A stretch of DNA of 64,000 nt from positions 28,624 to 92,623 of the forward strand of contig CAZODI010000010.1 in assembly GCA_964578535.1 (NCBI GenBank), given 5' to 3'. A model generated the notes under the pieces. That model searched no databases. It saw only the letters and a list, made by a program, of their open reading frames with translations, and was not told the DNA's origin. The first letter of the stretch is position 1, and every line of letters begins with the position of its first letter. A program made the position numbers and the translations under genes. This document shows positions 44,653-52,859 of the stretch, in pieces. The stretch comes from PHBD01 sp964578535. Its GTDB lineage: Bacteria > Desulfobacterota > Syntrophia > Syntrophales > PHBD01.

Positions 44653-45906
44653 ATGACCATGCTCCGGCAAGACCTTTACCAGCGCATAACTGCACGCATC
44701 GATCGCTACGAAGCGGACATGATCCGGCTCCAGACCGAGTTGACGGCCATTCCCGCCCTGGCCCCGGAAAACGGCGGGGACGGCGAATACAGAAAATCAC
44801 GACGCCTGAAAGAGCTTCTCGAGGGATACGGCTTCCCGGAGGTCCGGGAGATCAACGCCCCCGACGACCGTGTGTCCGACGGCGTCCGCCCGAACCTGGT
44901 GACCCTCATCCCGGGAAAGACCGGCCGGCGGGTCTGGATCCTGACACACATGGATATCGTTCCGCCGGGGGAGCTCTCCTTCTGGGAAGGAGAGCCCTAC
45001 ACGGTCCGCGTCCGCGACGGCAAGGTTTTCGGAAGGGGAACGGAAGACAACCAGCAGGACCTGGTCGCCTCGGTCTTCGCAGCCAAGGCGTTTCTCGACG
45101 AGGGGATCACCCCGGAGGCGTCCATCGGACTGGTCTTTGTGGCGGACGAGGAAACGGCCAGCCACAAAGGTCTCGATTACATCCTGCAGAGCCCTGAAAA
45201 TCCTTTCCGGCGGGACGACATGCTGGTGGTTCCCGATTCGGGAAACGAAGACGGGTCCCTGATCGAAATCGCCGAAAAGAGCATCCTCTGGCTGTGTTTT
45301 AAAACCATCGGGAAACAATGCCATGCCAGCAGGCCCGACATGGGCGTCAATGCCTTCCGGGCAGCGTCCCACCTGGTCGTTCGCCTGAACGGACTCCATG
45401 AGCGTTTCGGAGCCGCCGATCCCCTCTTCAATCCTCCCGGGAGCACCTTCGAGCCGACACGGAAGGATGCCAACGTCCCCAACGTCAACACGATTCCCGG
45501 CGAGGATGTCTTCTACCTGGACTGCCGGGTTCTCCCGCAATACGACCTGGGCGAAGTCGAGACGGTCATCCGCTCTATGGCTGACGAAATAGAGAAGGAG
45601 TTCGGCGTTTCCGTCTCTGTCTCGCCGGTACAGCGGATCCAGTCCCCCCCAGCAACCCCGCAATCAGCGCCGATCGTCTCGGCCCTCAAGGAGGCCATCC
45701 GGGAGGTGTATGCCGTCTCCGCAGAGCCCCGGGGAGTGGGAGCAGGCACCGTCGCCGCCTTCTTCCGGGCCGCCGGGTATCCCGTGGCCGTCTGGAGCCG
45801 CTGCCGCTACATGGCCCACCAGCCGAACGAATATGCCCTTCTGTCCAGCATGATGGGCAATGCCAAGGTTTACGCCCATCTGGCCCTCCAGGGAACGGAG
45901 TCCTGA
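44653..45906 (+). CDS. M20 family metallohydrolase (ArgE/DapE/peptidase type)
   Basis: This 417-residue two-zinc hydrolase has the motifs THMDIVPPGELSFW (first metal His and Asp), GRGTEDNQQDLVA (bridging Asp) and FVADEETASHKGLDY (catalytic Glu-Glu), then a dimerisation domain (residues about 195-310) and GVGAGTVAAFFRAAGYPV. Members cleave N-acyl amino acids or dipeptides; the exact substrate cannot be predicted. The neighbours give no pathway. I see no signal peptide, so it is cytoplasmic. Confidence 0.9.
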   Translation: MTMLRQDLYQRITARIDRYEADMIRLQTELTAIPALAPENGGDGEYRKSRRLKELLEGYGFPEVREINAPDDRVSDGVRPNLVTLIPGKTGRRVWILTHMDIVPPGELSFWEGEPYTVRVRDGKVFGRGTEDNQQDLVASVFAAKAFLDEGITPEASIGLVFVADEETASHKGLDYILQSPENPFRRDDMLVVPDSGNEDGSLIEIAEKSILWLCFKTIGKQCHASRPDMGVNAFRAASHLVVRLNGLHERFGAADPLFNPPGSTFEPTRKDANVPNVNTIPGEDVFYLDCRVLPQYDLGEVETVIRSMADEIEKEFGVSVSVSPVQRIQSPPATPQSAPIVSALKEAIREVYAVSAEPRGVGAGTVAAFFRAAGYPVAVWSRCRYMAHQPNEYALLSSMMGNAKVYAHLALQGTES

Positions 45907-45993
45907 CCCCCCCTCTTCCTGCAACCCGTGCGGAACAGGGTCGACACCCGATTCGGATGCCAGGGTACCGGCTCACCATCCGCCACATTTTCA

Positions 45994-46022
45994 TTGACAC
46001 GTCTTTGCGATTTCCCTATGCT
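45994..46022 (+). promoter_or_regulatory. Strong sigma70-type promoter of the hydrogenase operon
   Basis: TTGACA at 45994-45999, a 17-base spacer, then TATGCT at 46017-46022 form a near-consensus promoter, the best in the window. Transcription would begin near 46029, leaving a leader of about 208 bases before the hydrogenase. Confidence 0.7.
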
Positions 46023-46122
46023 CGTACGCAATTTCAATGACTTGAATCGCATGTTCTAAAAAACGCAGGGCTTTTCGGACATCCGGCCCTGGTTCATCCG
46101 GCGGGGGCCGCAACGGCAAAGG

Positions 46123-46148
46123 GGGGTTTGCTCTTTCGGGCAAGCCCC
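46123..46148 (+). promoter_or_regulatory. Leader stem-loop 1 of the hydrogenase operon
   Basis: GGGGTTTGC and GCAAGCCCC pair over nine positions (one G-U) around an eight-base loop. It is followed by TTCCTTGTCTTT, which is moderately U-rich, so it could be an attenuator or a weak terminator. Confidence 0.45.
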
Positions 46149-46177
46149 TTCCTTGTCTTTCGCACCCATAAAGAAAA

Positions 46178-46192
46178 TGCCGGGATCCGGCA
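46178..46192 (+). promoter_or_regulatory. Leader stem-loop 2
   Basis: TGCCGG-GAT-CCGGCA forms a six-pair stem with a three-base loop 45 bases before the hydrogenase ATG. It could also alternate with other GC-rich leader segments (46079-46115). Confidence 0.35.
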
Positions 46193-46236
46193 AAGAAACG
46201 ACAACCCATCAATAGAGTGTTACAGGCAGGTTTCCC

Positions 46237-49200
46237 ATGATCAGCATGCGCATCGACGGAAAAGAATCTTCGGCCAGAGAAGGACAGACCATCATCGACG
46301 TAGCCCGTGCCAACGGCATCGATATCCCCTCCCTCGGTTACGACCCCCGCGTCACTCCACCCAGCAATGTGGAGGCGGCCTTCGTCGAACTCCATGAAAA
46401 AGGCGGTATCCGGTTCGTCTCGGCAACGGCCACCGCGGCGGCAGAGGGCATGGACGTCATCACGGACTCGGAAGCCCTGACGAGTTATCGAAAAATCTAT
46501 CTCCAGGCGATCCTCCGTCACCATTACGGCGATTGCACCGCACCGTGCGTCCGGCGCTGTCCCGCCCACATCGACATCCAGAAATACATCTATCACGTGG
46601 ATGCCGGCAATTTCCTGGAGGCTCTGGAAATCATCAAGGAAAGCAACCCCCTGCCGGCCGTGTGCGGCCGTGTCTGCCCCCATCCCTGCGAAGCGGACTG
46701 CCGGAGAAACGCCGTGGACGGCGCCGTGAACATCAATGGCATCAAGCGCTTCGTTGCGGACTGGGACCGGCGCCAGCTCACCCCCTACCGGCCGGAATGT
46801 GCGCCCGATACGGGATTTCGCATCGCCGTCGTCGGTGCCGGTCCTGCCGGTCTAACGGCGGCCTGGTTTCTCCGAAGGGACGGCCACAGGGTCGAGATCT
46901 TCGAAATGCAGGAAGCGCCAGGGGGGATGCTGCGCTGGGGAATTCCCTATTACCGCCTGCCGGCGGATGAGCTCGATGCGGAGATCCGGTCCATTCTGGA
47001 TCTCGGGATCGACATTCATTACGGGAAAAAACTGGGACGGGATTTCACCCTTGACTCCCTGAAGAAGGATGGATTTGACGCCATTTTCATCGGCCTCGGG
47101 GCGCAAAAGGCGACCCCCATCGGGGTGGAAGGGGAAGACCTTCCCGGCGTAGTCTCCGGACTGGATTTTCTCGCTGCCCTGGCCCGCGGCGAAAGGCCGG
47201 ACACGGGAGACCGGGTGATCGTGCTCGGCGGTGGAAACACCGCCATGGACGCGGCACGCAGCGCCGTCCGCCTTGGAGTCAGGGATGTGGTCGTTGCCTA
47301 CCGGAGAACGCGCCGGGAGATGCCGGCCCAGGAAGCGGAGATCGAGGAGGCCCTGGAAGAAGGGGTGGACATCCAATATCTGACGGCCCCCGTGTCCATC
47401 GGCAACGACGGTCCGCTGCTCCGGCTGACCTGCTCGAAGATGGAACTGGGGGAGCCGGACAAGAGCGGGCGAAGAAGGCCCGTTCCCATTCCGGGCTCGG
47501 AATTCACCCTCATGGCAACGATGATCATCTCCGCCATCGGCCAGGCCGTCGACGGGGACGGCCTGGAAGACAACCGGCTCCTCGACCGGTGGGGAAACGT
47601 CCGCGTCGATCCGGCAACGATGCAGACGGAGATTCCCTGGATCTTCTCGGGCGGAGACTGCGTCACGGGACCCGACATTGCCATCGCCGCCATTGCGGCA
47701 GGGAAAACGGCGGCGGCATCCATTGACCGCTACCTTCGTCAGGGAGTGGTCCGGACTCCCGTCGAGCCTTATACCTGCACAAAGGGCGACTGGAGGGACA
47801 TCCCGAAGGACGCCTTCAAGGGCGTCAGGCCCGCCCGTAGAAACGACGTCGCCGTCCTGACTCCGGAGGAGAGAAAAGCAACGTTTGCGGAATCGACGCG
47901 GACCTGGGACACCGACACGGCCATGGCGGAGGCATCCCGATGTCTCCTTTGCGGGTGCACCGAGCGCTATGGATGCGATCTGCGCGATTACGCCAGCCGC
48001 TACGGCGTCCGGCACGATGCCTCCCAACCGGGAACGTCCCTGCCCGTGGACGACAATCACCCGATCATCCGGCGCGACGCCGGCAAGTGCATCCTTTGCG
48101 GCCTCTGCCTCAAGGTCTGCCGCGAGATGGAGGGGGTCTCGGCCCTGAGTTTCTACGAAACAGACAATGTGCTCACCATCGGCCCGAACGATCACCGTCC
48201 GCTTGATCTCACAACCTGCGTCGCCTGCGGTCACTGCGCGACCATCTGCCCCACGGGAGCCCTGACGCTGAGGCCGGTTCTTCCTTCGCTGTACCGGGCC
48301 CTGCAAAGCCCCGAGCTGACCGTGGTCGCCCAGATCGCCCCGGCCGTTCGTGCCGCCTTCGGACAGCATTACGGAATTCCACCGGAAGGGGTCATGCCCG
48401 TGCTGAGCGCGGGACTGAAAAAACTGGGATTCAACTTCGTCTTCGACACCTGCTGGGCTGCGGATCTGACCATCATGGAGGAGGGCACGGAATTCCTCTC
48501 CCGCCTCGCCGAGGGAGGCGTGCTCCCGCAGATCACGTCGTGCTGCCCCGCCTGGGTGAACTACTGCGAGAAAACGGCGCCGGACATTCTTCCCAATCTT
48601 TCCTCCTGCAAGTCGCCGCAGCAGATGTTCGGCGCGGTCCTGAAACGGTACTTCGCCAGGGAACTCCGCCTGAGGCCGGAACTCCTCTGCTTCGTCTCGA
48701 TCATGCCCTGCAACGCCAAGAAATACGAGGCCGCCCGTCCCGAGTTCTGTCCGGACGGCGTTCCTGACGTGGACATCGTGATCACGACAAGCGACATCAT
48801 CGCCATGTTCGAGGAGAGGCACATCGATCCCCTGTCGATTCCGCCCGCGGCCGTGGATTCATTCTTCGGGAAGGTGAGCGGCGCCGGCATCATCTTCGGG
48901 GCCAGTGGCGGCGTGGCGGAGGCCGCTCTGCGCCTGGCCTCGGAAAAGATCACCGGCCGGCGGATGGAAAGCTTCAACTACGAGGGGGTCCGGGGCATGC
49001 AGGGGGTCAAGGAAGCCCTGGTCCGGCTGGGGGAGACGGACGTGCGGCTGGCCGTCGTCAGCGGACTACAGAACGCCCAGGGAATGATCGACCGGATCCG
49101 TGCCGGCGACGCCCCCTACGACCTCATCGAGGTCATGGCCTGCCCCGGCGGATGCATCAACGGGTCGGGAAACCCGGCCCCCCAGCTGAAAAGCGATACG

Positions 49201-49677
49201 GAGTACCGCCTGGAAGTCCTGTATCGGCTGGATCAGGAGGCCCCCATCCGGGCCAGCCAGGACAACCCGTCCGTTCAGGACGTCTACAGGAACTGGCTCG
49301 GACAACCGGACAGCGACCTGTCCCACCGTGCCCTCCACACGACGTACCGGCGCCGCTCCATGCGCCCGCGGGACGCGGCCGATGACGTGTCCCGAACCGC
49401 TTCAACGGTGCTGGACGTCGGAGTCTGTATCGGCACGAACTGCTACATCAAGGGATCCTGGAGACTGCTGGAAGGCCTGGCGGCCGAGTTGAAAAGACGG
49501 GGACTCCTGGAGCGCTGCCGCGTAAAGGCCCGTTTCTGTACAGGACAGTGCCAGGACGGCCCGAATATCACCATCGGCCGTCGGATCATCAGCGCCGTCG
49601 ATCCCGACGATGCCGCAGGCCTGATCAACCGGTACCTGCTGCCTGCCCTGAACGGCGAACTCAAAGAAGAGGAATAA
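46237..49677 (+). CDS. Single-chain [FeFe]-hydrogenase fused to a GltD-type NAD(P)H flavoprotein
   Basis: This 1146-residue multidomain enzyme reads, in order: a 2Fe-2S ferredoxin-like fold (2-80) lacking its cysteines; a GltD-type Fe-S helical domain (90-175, CTAPCVRRCP and CGRVCPHPCEADC); an FAD/NAD(P)H oxidoreductase (193-500, VVGAGPAGL and VLGGGNTAMDAA); ferredoxin clusters (569-580, 618-628, 661-671); the H-cluster domain (695-985) with TSCCPAW (767), MPCNAKKYE (823) and MACPGGC (967); and a thioredoxin-like [2Fe-2S] domain (1058-1140, Cys1064/1069/1101/1105). It should couple NAD(P)H and/or ferredoxin to H2. The arrangement resembles glutamate-synthase-linked [FeFe] enzymes (group A2). 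It is soluble. HydE/F/G maturases are not in the window. Confidence 0.93.
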   Translation: MISMRIDGKESSAREGQTIIDVARANGIDIPSLGYDPRVTPPSNVEAAFVELHEKGGIRFVSATATAAAEGMDVITDSEALTSYRKIYLQAILRHHYGDCTAPCVRRCPAHIDIQKYIYHVDAGNFLEALEIIKESNPLPAVCGRVCPHPCEADCRRNAVDGAVNINGIKRFVADWDRRQLTPYRPECAPDTGFRIAVVGAGPAGLTAAWFLRRDGHRVEIFEMQEAPGGMLRWGIPYYRLPADELDAEIRSILDLGIDIHYGKKLGRDFTLDSLKKDGFDAIFIGLGAQKATPIGVEGEDLPGVVSGLDFLAALARGERPDTGDRVIVLGGGNTAMDAARSAVRLGVRDVVVAYRRTRREMPAQEAEIEEALEEGVDIQYLTAPVSIGNDGPLLRLTCSKMELGEPDKSGRRRPVPIPGSEFTLMATMIISAIGQAVDGDGLEDNRLLDRWGNVRVDPATMQTEIPWIFSGGDCVTGPDIAIAAIAAGKTAAASIDRYLRQGVVRTPVEPYTCTKGDWRDIPKDAFKGVRPARRNDVAVLTPEERKATFAESTRTWDTDTAMAEASRCLLCGCTERYGCDLRDYASRYGVRHDASQPGTSLPVDDNHPIIRRDAGKCILCGLCLKVCREMEGVSALSFYETDNVLTIGPNDHRPLDLTTCVACGHCATICPTGALTLRPVLPSLYRALQSPELTVVAQIAPAVRAAFGQHYGIPPEGVMPVLSAGLKKLGFNFVFDTCWAADLTIMEEGTEFLSRLAEGGVLPQITSCCPAWVNYCEKTAPDILPNLSSCKSPQQMFGAVLKRYFARELRLRPELLCFVSIMPCNAKKYEAARPEFCPDGVPDVDIVITTSDIIAMFEERHIDPLSIPPAAVDSFFGKVSGAGIIFGASGGVAEAALRLASEKITGRRMESFNYEGVRGMQGVKEALVRLGETDVRLAVVSGLQNAQGMIDRIRAGDAPYDLIEVMACPGGCINGSGNPAPQLKSDTEYRLEVLYRLDQEAPIRASQDNPSVQDVYRNWLGQPDSDLSHRALHTTYRRRSMRPRDAADDVSRTASTVLDVGVCIGTNCYIKGSWRLLEGLAAELKRRGLLERCRVKARFCTGQCQDGPNITIGRRIISAVDPDDAAGLINRYLLPALNGELKEEE

Positions 49678-49682
49678 GGCCC

Positions 49683-49958
49683 ATGCTCGTCATCACCATC
49701 TGCGTCGGCAGCTCCTGCAGCCTCCGGGGGTCCGATGAGCTGGCCTCGGGAATCCAGCGGCTCATCGTAAAGGAAAAACTCGAAGGACTGGTCGACATCG
49801 TTGGCGCCTTCTGCATGGATGCCTGCTCCAAGGGCGTCTCCGTGACGGTGGGCGACCGCGAATTCAGCGGCATCCGGCCGGAAGACGCGGATGCCTTTTT
49901 CTACCGTGAGATTCTTCCGCTTGTCAGCGACCACGAGATCCTGAGGGGACGATCATGA
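49683..49958 (+). CDS. Thioredoxin-like [2Fe-2S] ferredoxin
   Basis: This 91-residue protein has the cysteine pattern of NuoE/thioredoxin-like ferredoxins: CVGSSC (residues about 7-12) and CMDAC (about 44-48). This matches the last domain of the hydrogenase upstream, so it may be a related copy. The ATG at 49683 is five bases after that gene; earlier in-frame sequence lies inside the hydrogenase gene. It overlaps the next gene by four bases. It probably shuttles electrons between the hydrogenase and the sensor-like protein. Confidence 0.85.
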   Translation: MLVITICVGSSCSLRGSDELASGIQRLIVKEKLEGLVDIVGAFCMDACSKGVSVTVGDREFSGIRPEDADAFFYREILPLVSDHEILRGRS

Positions 49959-51673
49959 ACGAACCGGTCATCATTACGAATACCGCCCTGTGCCATGATT
50001 GCTACCGCTGTGTACGGAACTGCGACGTCAAGGCGATCCGGGTCATGAACGGACAGGCCCAGGTCGTTCAGGAGCTCTGCATCCTTTGCGGCACCTGCGT
50101 CCGTGTCTGCCCCCAGAAGGCAAAAGGCGTGCGTTCCGCCAGGCATGAGGTGGTTCAGGCCCTCCGGGAAGGCAGGAGGGTCGTTGCCTCCGTGGCCCCG
50201 TCGATTCCCGCGTTTTTCCCGCTCCGGAGCTTTGCACAGGTGGAGGAGGCATTGAAATCACTCGGGTTTCACGCCGCCGAGGAAACAGCCGTTGGCGCCC
50301 ACATCGTGGCCCAGGCCCACCGCGAATACATGGAACAATCAATCGACCGCTGGCCCGTCATCACCTCCTCCTGCCCGGTCATCGTGAATCTCGTGGAAAA
50401 GTACTACCCGGACCTCATCACCCACCTGGCACCCATCGTATCGCCCCTGATCGCCCACGGCCGGATCCTGGCCCGGAAATACGGCCCCGACGCGTTCATC
50501 GTTTTTATCGGCCCCTGCATCGCCAAAAAGATGGAAATCCACGATGAGGCGGTCGCCGGCGTCGTCCAGGCGGCCATGACGTTCCAGGGTCTCCAGGACT
50601 GGATGAGGGAAGCGGACATCGTCTGGCCGGAAGCCGGGGATCAGGAGGGCGATCCGGCCCCGGAAACGGCGAGGCTCTTTCCCATCGAGGGCGGGTTGAT
50701 CGGCACGGCCAGGATGAACACCGACATCCTGGACAAGCGCATGGTCATCGCCTCGGGCCTCCGGGCATGCCGGGATGTCCTCGAGGACATCCGCTCCGGA
50801 CAGCTTCATGCCTCCATGGCGGAGCTCCTGGCATGCAAGGGAGGGTGCGTCAACGGGCCGGTCATGGCCGGCATGGAAGGCGGCATCTACGCAGCCCGGG
50901 AAAAGGTGATCCGATTCCAGAGCCGATGCCAGCCGGAACTGCCCGTCCCCAGGGAGGACTGGCCGGATGTCAGCAGGGGATACCAGGACAGGATGGAGCG
51001 CATTCCGGAATTCAGCGAGGAGGACATTCAGAAGGTCCTCCATCGCATCAACAAGTACACCCCCGACGACGAGCTGAACTGCGGAGCCTGCGGCTACTCC
51101 TCATGCCGGGAAAAGGCCCTGGCTGTCCTGCGGGGCATGGCGGAAGTGACCATGTGCATCCCCTACATGAGGCGCCGTTCCGAATCGCTCCGCCAGGTGG
51201 TCATGGACGCCACGCCCAACGCAATCCTCATCGTCGACGACGATCTTATGGTCCAGGACATGTCTCCCTCGGCGGAGACACTGTTCCGGAAAACGATATC
51301 CGAGGTGAAAGGCACACATCTCTCCGGCCTCATCACGGTCCTGGACGATTTCATCCATGTACGCGATACGGGAAAGCCTGTCATCGGCAAGGCGAGGCGA
51401 TTGAAGGAAGACCTGGTCGGCGAGCAGTCCATCTTCCGCGTCGAAGGGCAGCTTCTCATGGTGGCCATCATCCGGGACGTCACGGAACGGGAGCAGGAAA
51501 GAGAACAGTTTCACGTCATCCGGCGGGAAACCCTGGAGCGGACCCGGGAGGTCCTGGGGAAACAGATGAGGGTGGCTCATGAGATCGCCCATCTCCTGGG
51601 CGAGACAACGGCGGAGACCAAGGCCACCGTGACCCATCTGGCCAGGCTGCTGGAAGGAGATGATCGGGAGTGA
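49955..51673 (+). CDS. Sensory [FeFe]-hydrogenase-like protein with PAS domain
   Basis: This 572-residue protein has two [4Fe-4S] clusters (Cys13/16/19/23 and Cys42/45/48/52), an H-cluster domain, a further four-Cys domain (376/379/384/401), and a PAS domain (about 409-520) with a coiled tail. The active-site loops are altered: TSSCP (137) has Ser in place of the proton-relay Cys of TSCCP, GPCIAKKME (186) is close to normal, and ACKGGC (293) has Lys for Pro. These changes and the PAS domain fit group C sensory proteins (HydS), which bind H2 without fast turnover. It overlaps the phosphatase gene by four bases (GTGA), so the two likely form one pathway. Confidence 0.9.
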   Translation: MNEPVIITNTALCHDCYRCVRNCDVKAIRVMNGQAQVVQELCILCGTCVRVCPQKAKGVRSARHEVVQALREGRRVVASVAPSIPAFFPLRSFAQVEEALKSLGFHAAEETAVGAHIVAQAHREYMEQSIDRWPVITSSCPVIVNLVEKYYPDLITHLAPIVSPLIAHGRILARKYGPDAFIVFIGPCIAKKMEIHDEAVAGVVQAAMTFQGLQDWMREADIVWPEAGDQEGDPAPETARLFPIEGGLIGTARMNTDILDKRMVIASGLRACRDVLEDIRSGQLHASMAELLACKGGCVNGPVMAGMEGGIYAAREKVIRFQSRCQPELPVPREDWPDVSRGYQDRMERIPEFSEEDIQKVLHRINKYTPDDELNCGACGYSSCREKALAVLRGMAEVTMCIPYMRRRSESLRQVVMDATPNAILIVDDDLMVQDMSPSAETLFRKTISEVKGTHLSGLITVLDDFIHVRDTGKPVIGKARRLKEDLVGEQSIFRVEGQLLMVAIIRDVTEREQEREQFHVIRRETLERTREVLGKQMRVAHEIAHLLGETTAETKATVTHLARLLEGDDRE

Positions 51674-52848
51674 GGCAGGTTGTCGAGTGTTCATGGCGCA
51701 GCCTGAATAAGGCAGGGGAAGAACTCTGCGGGGACTCGGTCATTATCCGGACCGGTCCGGACTCTTTCGTCGCCGTCTTATCGGACGGCCTGGGCAGCGG
51801 CGTGAAGGCAAGCATCCTCTCCACACTGACGGCGGAGATCGCCGCCCGTCTCTTCGAATCGGGGATATCCGTGGAAGAGGTCATGCAGACGATTGTGGAG
51901 ACCCTCCCGGAATGCAACGTGAGAAAACTTGCCTACGCCACGTTCGCCGTCCTGATTGTGAATGAAGGCCGTCACGCCCATCTCGTGGAATTCGACTCCC
52001 CTCCCCTGATCATGATCCGGGACAACGCGATCTTCGAACTGCAGACGGATAAGCGGGAGGTGAGCGGCCGCCTGATCCGGGAAACCCGCTTCGACGTCCG
52101 GGACGGCGACTATCTGGTCATGATCAGTGACGGCTACGAACACGCGGGCCTCGGTGGGATTTACCGACTGGGGTGGCGATGGCCGAACATTGCACTGGCT
52201 GTGCAGCGCTTCGTCCAGACAGGCGTGGACACGCACAGGCTGATGCTTGCCCTGTCGCGGACCTGCATGAAGCTCTACGACGACAAACCCGGCGACGATT
52301 CGACGGTTATCGCCATGAAAATCAGGCCGGCCGTGTCCCTGACCGTTCTCACGGGTCCCCCCGCCGACCGGAATCTGGACACAAGTGCCGTTTCCAGGCT
52401 GATGGACGCCGAAGGATACAAGATCATCTGCGGGGGAAGCACCGCCCAGATGGCCGCCCGCGTTCTCGACAGGAAGCTCGAGGTGGAGTGGGTGCCCCCC
52501 TGGAAACGGATGGATGACAAACCCGCCCGGAAAAAGGGCTCTCCCCCGACGGCGCTCCTTCAGGGGGTCGATCTCGTGACCGAGGGGATCCTGACGCTTG
52601 GCCAGGCCGTGGAACTCATGCGGAACGCCGGGACCAGCGAAGATCTCCCCCACGACGACGATGCGGCCACCCGCCTGGCACGTTATCTTCTCGATGCCGA
52701 CGACATCCAATTGATCGTCGGTTCCGCCATCAATCCCAACCAGGTTGCCGATCTGATCCGCGGCGAGCCGATGCGCATGGTGTATATTCGCGAACTCGTT
52801 CAGGATCTTACCAGGAGAAACAAGCAGGTCCACGTCGAGCGCATCTGA
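51670..52848 (+). CDS. SpoIIE/PP2C-type protein phosphatase
   Basis: This 392-residue Mn/Mg-dependent phosphatase has the metal aspartates in VLSDGLGSGVKAS, VMISDGYEHAG and KPGDDSTVIAM (residues about 38-215). The C-terminal 170 residues (TVLTGPPADRN onwards) form a second domain I do not recognise, possibly for binding its substrate. The start is a GTG coupled to the stop of the sensor-like hydrogenase (GTGA). PP2C phosphatases of this type often act on anti-anti-sigma factors; none is adjacent. The pairing of an H2 sensor with a phosphatase matches the phosphatase-linked group (C3) described for [FeFe]-hydrogenases. Confidence 0.9.
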   Translation: MRQVVECSWRSLNKAGEELCGDSVIIRTGPDSFVAVLSDGLGSGVKASILSTLTAEIAARLFESGISVEEVMQTIVETLPECNVRKLAYATFAVLIVNEGRHAHLVEFDSPPLIMIRDNAIFELQTDKREVSGRLIRETRFDVRDGDYLVMISDGYEHAGLGGIYRLGWRWPNIALAVQRFVQTGVDTHRLMLALSRTCMKLYDDKPGDDSTVIAMKIRPAVSLTVLTGPPADRNLDTSAVSRLMDAEGYKIICGGSTAQMAARVLDRKLEVEWVPPWKRMDDKPARKKGSPPTALLQGVDLVTEGILTLGQAVELMRNAGTSEDLPHDDDAATRLARYLLDADDIQLIVGSAINPNQVADLIRGEPMRMVYIRELVQDLTRRNKQVHVERI

Positions 52849-52859
52849 CCCCGCGGGAG

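Larger units (their letters stand above)
45907..46236. other. 330-base intergenic region with hydrogenase promoter and leader
   Basis: No gene was recognised between the M20 hydrolase and the hydrogenase. The region contains a good promoter (45994-46022) and then a leader of about 208 bases with two stem-loops. It shows no similarity to a riboswitch class that I can recognise. Confidence 0.6.

Noticed and set aside
46852..48822. Open frame of 656 codons on the minus strand
   Set aside because: It lies antisense within the hydrogenase gene, has no recognisable domain and is a codon-bias shadow of a high-G+C gene.
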